Notes: a model not told the origin generated them from the letters alone. A stretch of 64,000 nucleotides of DNA from Apodemus sylvaticus (GCF_947179515.1 NC_067488.1:37555342-37619341); one strand, 5' to 3'. Shown: positions 33,930 through 45,636, numbered from the stretch's first letter. A program made the numbers and translations.

Positions 33930-34160
33930 AAACGTGAGGTGGACAAGGTTGACAACAACGAGCATACCAAACTGGATGAGGATAAACTCATAAGGCCTCC
34001 CAACGAACTGTAGGCAACTGAAGAAAGCTGGGAGTCAGAGAGGTGATCCTTCCCAGGGAGGAGCACACTGGTTGTCTAGTGCCAAACACCTAAGTTCTAA
34101 AAAACATACATACAAACAACATAATACAAACTCAATAGGTTATATTGGTATAAATGCTGT
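33930..34160 (+). mobile_element. Lx-type L1 3' UTR fragment
   Basis: 'gacaacaacgagcataccaaac', 'gtaggcaactgaagaaagc', 'ttcccagggaggagcac', 'ggttgtctagtgccaaac' follow the same Lx 3' UTR type as 965-1385. It lies in opposite orientation beside a different L1 and is an independent insertion. Confidence 0.7.
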
Positions 34161-34164
34161 GATT

Positions 34165-35090
34165 AATTTCTAATGTCAAAAATAAACACAGAAAGGAAAA
34201 TTACCTCTCACATGGATATTGAAGGAGCAAAGCCTAAAAACAAATGCAATGCAATTATTGTGCCACAGCCTTAGCCAGACCTGTCTGAGAGCTTCTCTAA
34301 CTGTAGATATCAAAGCTGCAAATCCATTAACAGTGAGGATCCGGCCAGCAAGCACTGCCACCTTGCATAGACAATAGACCACACAGGTGCTATGCTCTGA
34401 TACAGGAAAAGCATTGTGGAGGCTTGCTCTTGCGACTTGGGATCCCTTTTTGAATGGTCCAGGAGGAGCAGCAAGAGGGGATTGGATGGGCACTTGAGAG
34501 GAGGCTGAGCTCTATACAATGCCTTCTTTCTCTTTCTCATCATTGGACGAATACAGTAAGGGTTAGCTTTGTACCCCTCTGAGTCAGGATCCTGTGGACT
34601 CATGTGTGAGACCCAGTACAATGATAGTGCACAAAACATCTAGGACTTACTGCCTAACCCTAATTATAATTGATACTATTTTTGCCTTCAGGCCAAGAAG
34701 AAGGACTTTAAAAAAGATTCAGAAAATGAGCTGGGTTCTAGGGAGTTTGTTTGAGTATCTTAAACATTTCTCCTTCCTTTCTGTTTCCTCACCAGACCTT
34801 CCATACCCAAAAGGCCCATGGCTCTGGCTTTGAATGAAGCAAGGCCAGGCTCCTGGAGGGAGGGCACACAGAGAAGAGTTTGGAGGCTACACTTACACAA
34901 GGCCATGGGAAGAATCCAAGAGCAGAATACACGACTCAAAAGTCATTTTGGATGCTTGACATTGCTGGAGTCTGCAAATGGGGAGGGTTGCTTCTTAAAT
35001 ATGACAGCTAAACCTAAGCACCTTTTACATGTAGTCACCAGGAATCCTAGGAGCTGAGAATCAGTTTTACAAAGTCTTACTTCCCATTAA
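34165..35090. other. Unassigned non-coding sequence
   Basis: No gene or recognised repeat. Frames up to 109 codons lack domains. Confidence 0.5.
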
Positions 35091-35500
35091 CAGATGCAAG
35101 GGGGAGGAAGAGCAGCCTCACTGGGATCCAGTCCCTTCTGGGTGGTACCAGCACCCGCCCCATCCTCAGGACACTCTGCGACCATCTTCTTCTTCCTAGC
35201 CTGCCAGTGTCTCTGCTTCTCCTGTTCTGCATGTGACCCGCTGATTGTAAAGCTTCTTTATTTATTGATGTGCTCAGAACAAGGGCTCGAGCCCCTGGGA
35301 AACAAAGGGCTCCAGGGACTTGTCAGTCAGATCAATACACAAGGCCGAGAAATTGTCGGCGGAGTCCAACAATCAGTTTACTTTGAACTCTGCCTAATTC
35401 AAAAGCCAGGGTCCCAAAGAAAAGATGTTCACTTTAATGCATCTGTGGCTCTGCCCATTTCAAACAACGGGAGTTGCTGCTAACTCTTGGGTGGTCCTTG
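35091..35500. other. CpG-bearing unassigned segment
   Basis: Less AT-rich than its surroundings, with around eight CpG dinucleotides and an open + frame of 129 codons (35094-35483). No domain, start context or splice site is convincing. It could be a short conserved element or chance. Confidence 0.3.
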
Positions 35501-37200
35501 ACTTTCTAACCTCAGATGTCCCCTTTAATGAGAAAATAAATAGCACAGGAGTGAGGTTCTAAAGACTCACATCGATTTCCAATCTCTGTTTATGTATAAA
35601 TAACTGTTGTTCCTAGGACACACATTTAACCTTTCCAAAGATCAGGTGTTGCTTCTTCCTTCTGTAGGACTTAAACCAGGGCTGTAACTCAATTACTTGG
35701 GTGAGAGAACGAAGATAGCTCTGGATCCTCTGAAAGTTTAGAGTGCCTAGACTCTGGTTCCTAATGCGCCTTTCTTACCCTCACTGAGATGTGTTTGCTT
35801 GTTCAGGAATTTTGATGCACTAATTTTTAGCAAGACTTCTTTTTTGAAACCCTCATCGTCAATCTGGAAAATAATAACATTATCATTAAAAATGGTTAAT
35901 GAGTGAATAAATTAATAAATGCATTCACAAGGTATCAATCCACTTATAAAGCTCATCCATCCTGGTGTTGACTATGAAACTTCTTTTGGATAGGAGGATA
36001 GATAACTGCTTGGAGAAACACTCAGATATAGAAAGAAAACCACAGTGCCAAAAAGAACATGAAGCCTAGAGCAAACATTATGATCCCAAAGTCATCTAGT
36101 CAGACAGGCCTTCCAGAACACAGGCAGAGACTGTGAGTGGGACAGAGAAAATGCATGAAAAGAAGACAAAGGGGAAGGTGTAAAAAAAGTTTCCAAGCTC
36201 CCAAGCTCAGTGTCATGGTTCTTGGGGAAGGTTGTATGGATTGGGATAGAGAGGTGATTTGCAGAGGGCTCCATATAAAATTATAAAATTCTCTGCCTGC
36301 TTGCTTTTATTTTAGTGGCATCTCAAGCTCAGCTCTCCTCATCTGCTTTGTTGCAGTGCTGCATCACATAACTAGGCAAAATTGGATGTGTCTGGTCCCT
36401 TTTAGACTAGAGTGGGATGGAAAGTATTAAAATAAAAGTAATAGGAAAAATTCTAAACAGCATCACTGGTTCTTCAAGGTTGAAATGAGGCTATGTGGAC
36501 TGTCCCTTATGGTCAGTCTCTCTTGTTTGCTAGTTGTCAGAAAAGCCACGTAGGCAGGATCTAGGTCCTCCTGTCTGTCATTAGTTGCTGGGACCTGCAG
36601 AGTCAGCATTCTGTAGTCCCGTAAGGGGTAACAATGGCAGCAAGAGACTAGTTCTCACAAGACTTCTAACTTACACCTGTAGTGCCAAAGCCAGGACGCA
36701 ATTGAGACAACATGCATGAAAAGATGCTCTAGGGGGTACCAAATCACACCAACTATTTCATGTGCTGTCCACCTGTTCTGGACATAGGGTCTCTAACGCT
36801 ATTTTCTTTACCATCAGCAGTAGACAAACTCTGCTCATAGAACCTTGTTGTGTTTGGATGGTGCAGCCTCCTGTTGAGTGGGTTCTCAGATTCTGCTGTC
36901 ATGGCCTTGGCTCTTGTACAATGGTCTTCATAGGTATCCAGAATGGTTGCTGATAGATGGATGAATAAATGAACACATGGACATCAGAACCAATAGTTAC
37001 TATTCATTAGCTCTGCTCAGAGTGCTGTCCAGGTTCCCATACTACTTCTTCAAATGCAAAGTAAACAAATGAATAGAATCTATTGTATTATTTTAGTCTT
37101 TGCTCTACCAATTTCAAAGGCTATCCAGATATGTTCTTTACTGAGTCTTACATTGCCCCACATTTTTACGAATTTTCTACATATAAAATAAACAATATGT
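35501..37200. other. Unassigned non-coding sequence
   Basis: No gene or clear repeat in 1.7 kb. There is a weak L2-like end near 36.95 kb. Confidence 0.45.
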
Positions 37201-37202
37201 TA

Positions 37203-37555
37203 GGAGCCCTAATGGCGACTTAGTGAATAAAGTGATTTCCGTGAAATCATGAGTACCTGATTCTGGATTCCTCTCAGCCCCTAAAAACCTAGGTGTGATG
37301 TCCCATGTTTATAATCCCAACACTGGAGAAGTGAATATGGGTGGATTCCTAGATCTCACTGGTCAGCCAGGCTAACTGAGCAGCTATGTTCTAAGTTCAG
37401 CGAAAGGTCCTGTCCCACAATATAAGAAGGGGAAGTGATTGAGGAAGACCCTCATAATGAATCTCTGGCCTCCACACACATTTGCACATACACATGCAGA
37501 CACACTTCTACATATCCACACTACCATGTCCACACATGCATACCACATACAAAAC
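37203..37555 (+). mobile_element. B4/RSINE-type SINE
   Basis: 'ctaggtgtgatgtcccatg', 'ataatcccaacactggag', 'ctggtcagccaggctaactg', 'gtcctgtcccacaatataag', 'ctggcctccacacacatttg', and a CA-rich tail. Near full length, old. Confidence 0.8.
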
Positions 37556-37894
37556 TATGATAATACTTAATATACTTCTATAAAGTATGTGACCTTCTGC
37601 TGTCCCACCTCCCTCATCCTTATCAATCACTGGTCACTCATGGATCTGGCCTTCTGATCTCTAGGTGACCCCAGGTCTCAGCTTTGATTTTCATTGGTTT
37701 CCTCAATCAACCTAGTGTTTTTTGAGCTTATGGAGTTTCCCAGCCAACAAAGAAGAGAAGCAGTGAGCATTCTGGGAGTAAATGGCTCAAGAGTTCTGAC
37801 TTTGTCTGAAAATCCACTGTGGGAAAGGTTATACATGCACTATCATTCTGCAAACCAGAGGAGCTGTGCAAGTGGTAGGGCTATGCTGCCCACT

Positions 37895-38020
37895 GCTTTG
37901 CTGTTGCTTGAGCTGAGACTCAGAAGGGTTAGACAGTGACTCATAGGTTGTTGCCCTGAAATTGGACCTATGAACCTACCACAGAGAGTTTTCAGCCTGC
38001 ATCCCTAACTTCTACATTGA
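37895..38020 (-). mobile_element. MIR SINE fragment
   Basis: 'gagctgagactcagaaggg', 'ttagacagtgactcatagg' and 'attggacctatgaacc' fit the reverse MIR core. Confidence 0.5.
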
Positions 38021-38510
38021 CTTAGACCCGAGGATCTATGCCAGGGCAAGAACAATGTTCCCAGGTGGAAGAGCAAAGCCCTCTGTGAGAATTCACATGG
38101 TCAGAGGGCCAAGAGCAAGGGAGCGAAGGGCAGAGCCAGGCTAGGTAGCTCTTTAGATCTTCCATCTGAGGCCAGGAGTTGGGGCTTGAGGACATAAGAG
38201 GAAACAGAATTGCCCTGAGACAGCACAGTCTGTTGGACCTGAGCCATCCTTGCTAATTGCCTAAAAGTGCTCTTTTCTTTTTACATTCTGCTTCCTGGTC
38301 CCAAGACCACTCTTGGCTTAGCAATTTTCCTCTCTTTAATTTTTTTTCCTGCTTTTATTTTTATTATTATTATTAACCAGATCTGACAGGCACAAGACTG
38401 GAGCCACCACTTGTTTCCATAATTGTTTGATGAGTGTGTAATGAGAATTTCTTATCAGATAAATATGCTGCAGTTAGCCTGCAACCACAATACCATCTGT
38501 GGTGGTGGTG
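38021..38510. other. Unassigned sequence with GATA palindrome
   Basis: No gene. It includes TTATCAGATAA (38452-38462), two GATA sites back to back, in an AT-rich stretch that does not resemble a repeat. Confidence 0.4.

Positions 38511-38512
<2 letters not shown>

Positions 38513-38548
<36 letters not shown>
38513..38548. repeat. (GT)n microsatellite
   Basis: 18 perfect GT units. Confidence 0.95.
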
Positions 38549-38550
<2 letters not shown>

Positions 38551-38552
<2 letters not shown>

Positions 38553-39655
38553 TTCTTAAAAACAAGTGTGGCTGAAGTTGGTGGTAGGACCTTTCCTAAT
38601 GATGCATAGATTAGCACTAAGAAGGGGGTGGGCATGAGGGTGGGATCCTGTGGAAGGATGTGGTCAGGTGCTAGGAACAGAAGGCTACAGAGACTGGGAA
38701 ATCTTTTGACGACTTATTTTGGTGGGGCTGAATGGGCCTCTCTGGCTGAGAGGTAGGAAGATACTGCCACTCTTGGGGTTCCAGGCTCCTTGGGAGAAAA
38801 AAAAGCAGTTAGGACACATCTGTTCCTTGTTTTAATCACTGTGTTAATTGGCTCAGGAAGGGAATAATTGCTCTGTGCTGAGGAACACTGTGTAGTTCAT
38901 AATACAAATTTGACAAATATATACAGAATTGAACTACATAAAGGTTTCTGTCATCTAGATTGACTTTCCCAAGTTTAGACAGTTCCTTTAAGGACATGAC
39001 AAGGAGGAGCCCATGTGCTAGAAACAAAAGAGAACCACCTTGGAAAAATATAGTTGTTTCGGTTTGGGCTTGAACAGTTCAGCGCAATGAAAATTGAATT
39101 GTAACATCCCTTTAAATCTTCCTTGCCTTCTCACCTTTATAAGCTGCCACTGTGGACCTTGGCAAGCTGGGTCACAGAGGTCACAAACAAAAAAACCTCT
39201 AGAGCTGACATTTGGCTAAACTTAATAAAAACCCAGCCAGGGCTATAGAGCCAAATGAACACCTGAAACGAAGTTTACCCTACACACAAATCAAAGAAAT
39301 ATAATTAGAGTAACAAGGATGTATCTTTCCTGCATGGTGGTTAGTAAAGACCTAACGTTTATGAGGCTGTGAAGGACCTGAAACTTGCATTCATCACTCT
39401 GGGGTTATAAACAAGGAGAACTAGCCAGGAAAGCAGTAAGGTATACTTGGCAATGTTGAAAGTTACTAGGCCACTCCATCTTGCAACTAACTTGCTAACA
39501 GTGCACAGGGGAGGCAGCAAATTGTGCACAAGTTTTTATGCCCCAGGGTAAAACCAGAGTCATTCCTGACAAGTGACAACAAGGGAAACAGAGAAAGAAA
39601 AGTAAAGAGGCAAGGAAGGATAGAAAGGAAGTTGGGCTGCGGAGAAAAACCTTCC
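38551..39655. other. Unassigned non-coding sequence
   Basis: No gene or recognised repeat. Confidence 0.5.
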
Positions 39656-39659
39656 TATA

Positions 39660-39976
39660 TGATGTAGTTTGAATGTGTGATGTCTTACATAGACTTATTG
39701 AACTCTTTGGAATGCTTATGAAACTTTTTAGAGGTGAAGCTTCGCTGGAGGATTCCAGGCTAGGGCAGACCTTGAGCTTTTATACCCTGTCCACTCTATG
39801 CTACCCCAGTGCAGGTGCAATGTACCCAGCAGCCTTCATGCCTGCTGCCATGCCTTCTCTGTCAAGAAAGACTGTGTCCCTCTGGAACTGTAAGCCACAA
39901 CGAAACGAACCCTTTCTCCCACAAACTGCTTTTGTCAGGGTATTCTATCAGAGTGACAGGAAAGGAAACTAAGATA
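39660..39976 (+). mobile_element. MaLR LTR (MTD-like)
   Basis: Starts 'tgatgtagtttgaatgtgtg', has 'gcctgctgccatgccttctc', 'ctctggaactgtaagccac', 'acgaacc' and ends 'tttgtcagggtattctatc', 'aactaagata'. Solo LTR. Two overlapping frames in it are chance. Confidence 0.85.
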
Positions 39977-40242
39977 TTACTCATTAATAGAGAAGCGGTA
40001 AAATGTTATATACTCTTGAGATGCTCTATTTACTAGTAAAATTCATAAACTAGACACGCATTAACAGGCCTGACATTTAAAATAAAGCATTGCAGTAACA
40101 AGACTCAAAAATACAAAATATATCTGAGCATATAGATATTTATATATGTCACAAAACATGTATATGTATATATGTGTGTATGTATTATACATTTTATTAA
40201 ATGTATGAACATTTATATCATTAAATGTATAAACACGTGTTT

Positions 40243-40415
40243 TAGGAGCTGCAGAAATGGCTTCATGGTAAAATGTGAGAGCCAGAGTTTAAATACCCAG
40301 AGTCCATGTAAATGCCAAGCAGAAATGGTGAGTCCAGCTATAATCCCAACATTTGCAAGGCAGAGATGGGGGATTCCTGGAGCAACCCAACTACTAGAGT
40401 AGCCAAAATGATGAA
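40243..40415 (+). mobile_element. B4/RSINE-type SINE, diverged
   Basis: 'aggagctgcagaaatggcttc' is a tRNA-like head, then 'gtccagctataatcccaac', 'atttgcaaggcagagatggg'. It is a truncated composite SINE. Confidence 0.65.
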
Positions 40416-40795
40416 CTCTTAGTTCATATTAGAGAACTTCCTTTCATCTACAACATAGTAATTGATCAAGGAAGACACGTGGCACCAACCTCTGTTCTTT
40501 AAATGCATGTAGTCATTCTGAGGAACATAATTTTTTTATATATAAAAAAAGGAAAAATGCATACATTTGTGTGGCCTCTTAACTAATTCTTCCTTTAAAT
40601 GAATTCTAACCGCTGACATTATGTGGTGCAGTAGTAGGGAAGACTGGGAACTCTTCCTGCCTGACTGTACCTCTTCATCCATTTTACTTGCATACAAAGC
40701 TTTTGGAGCAGTCTTCACAGCATGGTTAGTCTCCTCTTGAAGACAAGCCTATTTTCATTAGTGTTAGAAATGACTGTCCATCAGCTTTACAGCAC
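40416..40795. other. Unassigned non-coding sequence
   Basis: No gene or recognised repeat. Confidence 0.5.
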
Positions 40796-40799
40796 CAGA

Positions 40800-40940
40800 C
40801 ACTGCAGCAGACATCGGGTACATTAATCCACTTAGTCTTCACAACTGCCCTAGAAGATGTGCACAATCTTCTTATTTTATAGACACAACTAGGCCAAGAA
40901 ACATATTCAAGGGCGCATGGATGGTAAGTGGAAGGGCTGT
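40800..40940 (-). mobile_element. MIR SINE
   Basis: Reverse MIR: 'taatccacttagtcttcacaac', 'ttattttatagacacaac', 'gggcgcatggatggtaagtgg'. The order and spacing fit well. Confidence 0.65.
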
Positions 40941-41584
40941 CTCAGCATAATAATGTGACTTGGTTTGATTGTGATGAATATAAAATGTGCGTGTGTATAC
41001 TCTTCATTGAATAATACAAGCTCATACCATTCTCATAAAACAGATTATAATCTCTAGTCTGTCCATTCTGTCTGCTCCACTCGAACTTCTCTACATCCCA
41101 ACCCAGATATGTAATTCACATGTTTAATTTAAATGGGTTTCAAGGCCCCATCATTTTTACAGATCATGACTTCTCCACCATCCATGACATGAGGCTTCAT
41201 TCTCGAGGCCACCATGAAACCTTAGAAGCCAGCCTAGAGTTTGCTTTGTCCTTTAAGCTTCATGAATTCCATCAGGAAGTACCCCGCGCCTCCCCACATA
41301 CACATATAATGCTGTTGCCCTGACAATTCTCCACACCACTGATACAGCCTATTTAAAACAACCATTTCTTCTGCCTCATATGGCAGAAGATCTGAGATCT
41401 GGTCTCTGTGTTGACAGCCTTCCTCTAACCCACACTCAATGGACTTCAAATGCAAAACAGTTGGCAATTTTAGTAAAGTTACTCACTATAACTCCATATG
41501 TCAATCTTCTAACACCTTCTTATTAAAAGTAATAATGAGTATGTGGTGGAATGGCTTTCTAGGCCTACACTCAGCCAGACTGAT
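40941..41584. other. Unassigned non-coding sequence
   Basis: No gene or recognised repeat. Confidence 0.5.
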
Positions 41585-41972
41585 GGTTGTCACTGTTAGC
41601 TTTAACTGTCAACTTACCACAAACTAAATTCATGTGGGACAAGACTCTCAATAAGGGATTTCATAGATCAGGTTGGCCTGTAGGCATGTCTGTGATTATG
41701 AAAATTGATGTGGGAAGATTCAGACTAAAAGAGGGAAGCACCATCCCCAGGGTTTGGGACCTGAACTGTATAAAAGAGGAGACAATGAGCTTAGCAGTGA
41801 GCATGCGTGGATGCTTTCTCTCTGCCCTCGACTGGGATGTGAGCGGCTGCTTTGTCTTCCTTCACTACAATGACTGACTGTAATTGGAACTGTAAGGATA
41901 ACAAACCCTTTGCTCCTTAAAATTACGTTTCTTCATGTATTTTATTTCAGAAACAAAAACAAAACTAAGACA
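41585..41972 (+). mobile_element. Rodent LTR-like repeat ('caactt' family)
   Basis: 'taactgtcaacttaccac', 'tcaggttggcctgtaggcatg', 'gcaccatccccaggg', 'ctgtataaaagagg', 'aactgtaaggataacaaacc' and a terminal 'aaaactaagaca' match a very common rodent repeat. I recognise it but will not name it. A second copy is at 56116-56520. Confidence 0.7.
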
Positions 41973-42418
41973 ACAGAAGGTGTTGTGTGCTCAGAAGGAC
42001 TCCAAGCTTGCTTTGATTTTTTGTTGTAGCTGCCCTGAAATTTGTAATACTTCTGGAGTGAAGTGCTGTTTGCTCCCTTTGTCCTGGGCTCCACATAGCT
42101 GAGCATGTCCGTGAAGACTTCCTCATATAGCTTTACCTTGACCTCACCCCCTGTTCCTCTCCTCTTCAAGATCTTCTCCAAAGACTATCATCTCCCTGTT
42201 CTGCAAACACACGAAACTTTTCTCCTTTGGGGGCCTCTGCCTCTGCTATGATATGACCAAAACTGTGTGGGAGGCTTCTTTTTTTTAATCTCATTTAAGT
42301 GTGAACTTGAAGTTAGGCTCCCCTGAAAGGCCTTTTGTGGCCACCCCACTGAATAACAGTCCTACATTTGCCTCAATTTCTCTATCCAATTGCCCTCTTC
42401 TACTTTTAAAATAGTAGT

Positions 42419-42600
42419 TGCCTGTATTTGTCCATGCTGCTATAACAAAATACTTGAGACTACATACTTTACTGAGAAAAGAGGTTTATTTAACTTATAC
42501 TTTTTAAAGCTTAAGAGCTCAAGCTTGGGAGGCCACATCTATCAATACTCTCACCTCAGGGACCAGTCTATGCGCAAACTGCATCCAACATGATCTATGC
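42419..42600 (-). mobile_element. MaLR-type LTR fragment
   Basis: 'tgtatttgtccatgctgctat', 'aacaaaatacttgagac' and 'aaagaggtttatttaactt' are the reverse of a MaLR (MST/MT-like) LTR 3' end. Confidence 0.55.
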
Positions 42601-42604
42601 TCCT

Positions 42605-42693
42605 AAGAACTGTGATAAATGCTTCTTTAGGCATTTGTTATCTGTCGTCTCCTACTAGGAGGCCAGCTCCATGAGGACAATGCATTGTCTCCT
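42605..42693 (+). mobile_element. L2 fragment, left part
   Basis: 'gtctcctactaggaggcc' and 'agctccatgaggacaatgc' match the L2 'actagaatgtaagctccatgagg' segment. The L2 resumes after the B3 SINE. Confidence 0.6.
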
Positions 42694-42695
42694 TC

Positions 42696-42935
42696 TTTTT
42701 AAATATTTGTTCATTTTTATTTTGTATGCGTAAGTGTTGTTTTGCATGCAATGTATATGCACCATATGTGTGCAGTACCCACCGAAGCCAGAAGAGGGTT
42801 CTCCTGGAATCTGGATCATTGGATCACCTGGAACTGATGGTACAGATAGTTTTAAGCTGCCCTGAGGCTGTTTGGAAGTAAACCTGAATCCTCAGCAAGA
42901 GCTCTTAAAAGCTACAGCATCTTTCTAACCCCAGG
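42696..42935 (-). mobile_element. B3-type SINE
   Basis: Reverse B2/B3 order on the + strand: A/T-rich tail side, 'tgttttgcatgcaatgtatatg', 'cctggaactgatggtacag', 'gctgccctgaggctg', 'aacctgaatcctcagcaag', 'agagctctt', and head 'ctttctaacccc'. Inserted in an L2. Confidence 0.75.
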
Positions 42936-42940
42936 GATTG

Positions 42941-42992
42941 ATATTTTAAACCAACACACAGCAGAAGCTCAGTGGATATTGAAGGAGGGTAG
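42941..42992 (+). mobile_element. L2 fragment, right part
   Basis: 'cacacagcagaagctcagtgg' and 'atattgaagga' are the L2 3' end ('cacatagtaggtgctcaataaatatttg'), continuing 42605-42693. Confidence 0.55.
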
Positions 42993-43980
42993 TGTTGTAA
43001 CCCCAAGTCCTCCCACTGTCTCTGTATCCCAGAGTATATCCTAGAGACCCCCCACCCCATTCTCTATTCATCTGTCTCTGGCTCCTGGATAGAAGTGACC
43101 ATTTCTGTACTTTGACTTCATCACCACATCAAAGTGCTGCCCTTTCTCTCCTGAATATAGACCTCATGGACATAACACTGTCTCTTGCCCATCTGAGTCC
43201 AAATCACTGATGTAATCACTCTTACAGGCACAGCTCGTTCCTAAGGCAATGAAAGGCAGCAATGAGAGACGTGACCTACACATGCCATTATCCATGTGAC
43301 TCCCAAGAAAAGTCACCAGACCATGAGGAGAACCCCCTCATCAAGGTTCTGTCTCGGGCAATTCAGTTGCTGCAGAACAAGCCCTCTGCATCACCTAAAG
43401 CCTTCAGCCTATCGAATGAATGTTTTATAAGAGAATTAATGACCACCCACTACATGGCCAGATGCTATGCTATGTATGTGAAGCAAACATTTGGGACACG
43501 GAAAGAGCTAAAGTAAAAGTGAGAATAACATTAGGCAGAGTGAAAGGACAGGAGGGGACATGTGAACAGGATCTCAGAGGCAAGGCCTCTGTGCTAAACT
43601 GCAAAGCAGATCTCCTGGCAGAGGACAGAGCTGAGCAGAAGCCCACCGCTTCAGCTTGCCCACGGGGCTCCACAACCACCTTTCACAAGTTCTGAAGTGG
43701 TTAAACTGATTCAATTGTTCTCAGTGAAAAGATGATAAGTCAAGCAATTCGCTCAATGACATGCAGCAAAGAAGGAACAGGGTCTTCCTGATGAGGCCGT
43801 TAGTCATCTAGAGCAGGTCTGCACATGTCTGTGTGTTTCCAGGTCTCCCTTCTGACATCTGGAGTGGCATTAGCAGACTCAGAGGAGACACTGCAGAGGA
43901 GACTCTATAGCAGGAGTCATGAACACAGCTCACCTAATTTTTTTCTATACCCTTATTCACATTTTAAGAGGTTAAAGAAG
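42993..43980. other. Unassigned non-coding sequence
   Basis: Possible weak L2-like stretch to about 43.22 kb. Overlapping 84- and 91-codon + frames near 43.26-43.70 kb have no domain. Confidence 0.45.
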
Positions 43981-43984
43981 TCTC

Positions 43985-44180
43985 AACAAGGAATTTAAAT
44001 TCATGATTTGAGTCTTGGCTTTGCCACTAGCTTACAAAAGGGTCTTTGACATATTAATTGCTTTTTGCGCTCATTTTCTGATATCAAATTAGATTTATTC
44101 TCATTAGAGAACTAATGCAATAAATAAATGAGATATGCTGTGCACTTTGAAGGGCTATACATACGCTGCATTTATTATTT
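43985..44180 (+). mobile_element. MIR SINE
   Basis: 'tttgagtcttggctttgcc', 'actagcttacaaaaggg', 'ctcattttctgatatcaaat' and 'gcactttgaagggctatac' follow full-length MIR order. Confidence 0.65.
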
Positions 44181-44295
44181 TATCATGTTATTATATATGG
44201 TTATACTATAATTATGATTTTACAATTTATTAATAATATATTAAATAATTAATATCATCACCACTATTTTTTCAAGTAAGCTATGTTTTAATTAG

Positions 44296-44352
44296 AAATC
44301 ATATAAGAAAAAATTAAAAAATATTTAAAAAATTTTTAAAAATCATATAAGA
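44296..44352. repeat. 13-bp direct repeats flanking A/T-rich insert
   Basis: 'aaatcatataaga' occurs exactly at 44296-44308 and 44340-44352, enclosing 31 bases of A runs with T. It looks like a target-site duplication around a tail-only insertion. Confidence 0.6.
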
Positions 44353-44433
44353 CAAAGCACCCAAGTTCAGGTAACCATCCAGTAATAAAGGAATTCAAAT
44401 GAAAATTTTGAATGTTACAAAGGAAAAGCTAAA

Positions 44434-44690
44434 GGCTAGAGAGATGGGTGACTCTGTGGTTAAGAGCATTTGTTAAACCTTTTGTTAAACCTCTTGCATG
44501 GGGACTTGGTTTCAATTTCCAGTACTCATGTAGTAACTTTCAGCCTTATGTAACTCCCGTGACAGATGATCTGGCACCTTCCCCCTGATCTCTACATCCA
44601 CAAAGCACATAGATAGCACACATCCATACTTACAGACTAACATTCAACACATGAAATAAATCTAAAGTCATCTTAAGAAAATAAAATAAA
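44434..44690 (+). mobile_element. B2/B3-type SINE
   Basis: tRNA-like head 'ggctagagagatgggtgac', 'gtggttaagagcatt', B-box-like 'ggtttcaatttcc', 'gatgatctggcacc', tail 'atgaaataaatctaaag'. It carries a perfect 12-bp tandem duplication (44469-44480 and 44481-44492). Confidence 0.8.
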
Positions 44691-44790
44691 AAGACAATTC
44701 CTAAATTAGTACACAGTAAATTGTGATGTTAAATTCACTATTTCTGAGTGTCGTAATTGAAATCTTTTATTCAACAAACAAACAACTCTC

Positions 44791-45149
44791 TGTCATGATT
44801 TGAATGAGAATGGCCCCATAGGCTTACAGGTGTGAAACCATTCTCACTAGGGAGTGGCACTATGTGAAAGGATTAGAAGGTGTACCTTGTTGGAGAAAGT
44901 GTGTTGCTGGGGGTGGGATCTCAAATGTCTAAGCTAGTCCTAGTGTTTCTCTCTTCCTACTGCCAACTGATCTAGATATAGAACCCTTAGTTACTTCTCC
45001 AGCACCATGTCTGCCTGCATGTTGCCATGCTCCCTACCTTGATGATAATGGACTGAACCTCTGAGTGTAAGCAAGCCCCAGTTAAATGCTTTCTTTTGTA
45101 AGAGTTGCCATGGTCATGGTGTGTCTTTACAACACCAAGGGACCAAGAC
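44791..45149 (+). mobile_element. ORR1-type MaLR solo LTR
   Basis: 'atttgaatgagaatggccc', 'aaggattagaaggtgtacc', 'ttgttggagaaagtgtg', 'ctccagcaccatgtctgcc', 'gtaagcaagccccagttaaa', 'tgctttcttttgtaagag', ending 'ccaagaca'. Full-length LTR. Five-base flanks match only in part. Confidence 0.9.
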
Positions 45150-45530
45150 ATTCCCTAAAATCAGAAAAGTTACCTAGAGAAATCAGAGGTTTTATATTTT
45201 TCCCTAGTATTCCTTACTAGGGAAAAGCAACTTGAATTGATCATGTCTGACCATGCTCTTTACTTAAATAAAATTTGAAGCCCATGGAGAGCTGAAATAC
45301 TTTGACCAATGCCTCAAATCTTGTAATGGCCAAACTTGGCCTCCAAGCTCAGTTTCTGTATAAAGTGCTTGATCCTAGGTGTTCTATCAGGGAAAAGGCT
45401 GCTTAGAACTGGGAATTCCTACCTTCTAGACCTTATGCAAGAACTTAGCAAATGTTTACTGAGTAGCTATTCTATACCTAATACCATGCCTAGCCTTAAA
45501 AGCTGATTGCATCTTAAACATTTGGAGATT
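45150..45530. other. Unassigned, with weak MIR-like part
   Basis: A reverse MIR-like stretch may cover about 45.27-45.36 kb. No gene. Confidence 0.4.
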
Positions 45531-45532
45531 TA

Positions 45533-45636
45533 TATACATATATTTATATATATACATATATAAAAATGTATATATATAAATGTATATACATATACCAAAT
45601 ATGTATATACATTTGATATATGTATATATATCAAAC
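45533..45636. repeat. AT-rich tract with hairpins
   Basis: TA/TATACA repeats. 45578-45593 is the exact reverse complement of 45599-45614 (5-nt spacer), and 45612-45621 pairs with 45626-45635 (4-nt spacer). Confidence 0.9.

Noticed and set aside
33340..34160. A third twin-primed L1 (reverse 3' UTR next to forward 3' UTR)
   Set aside because: The two parts belong to different L1 3' UTR types, so they are independent insertions.
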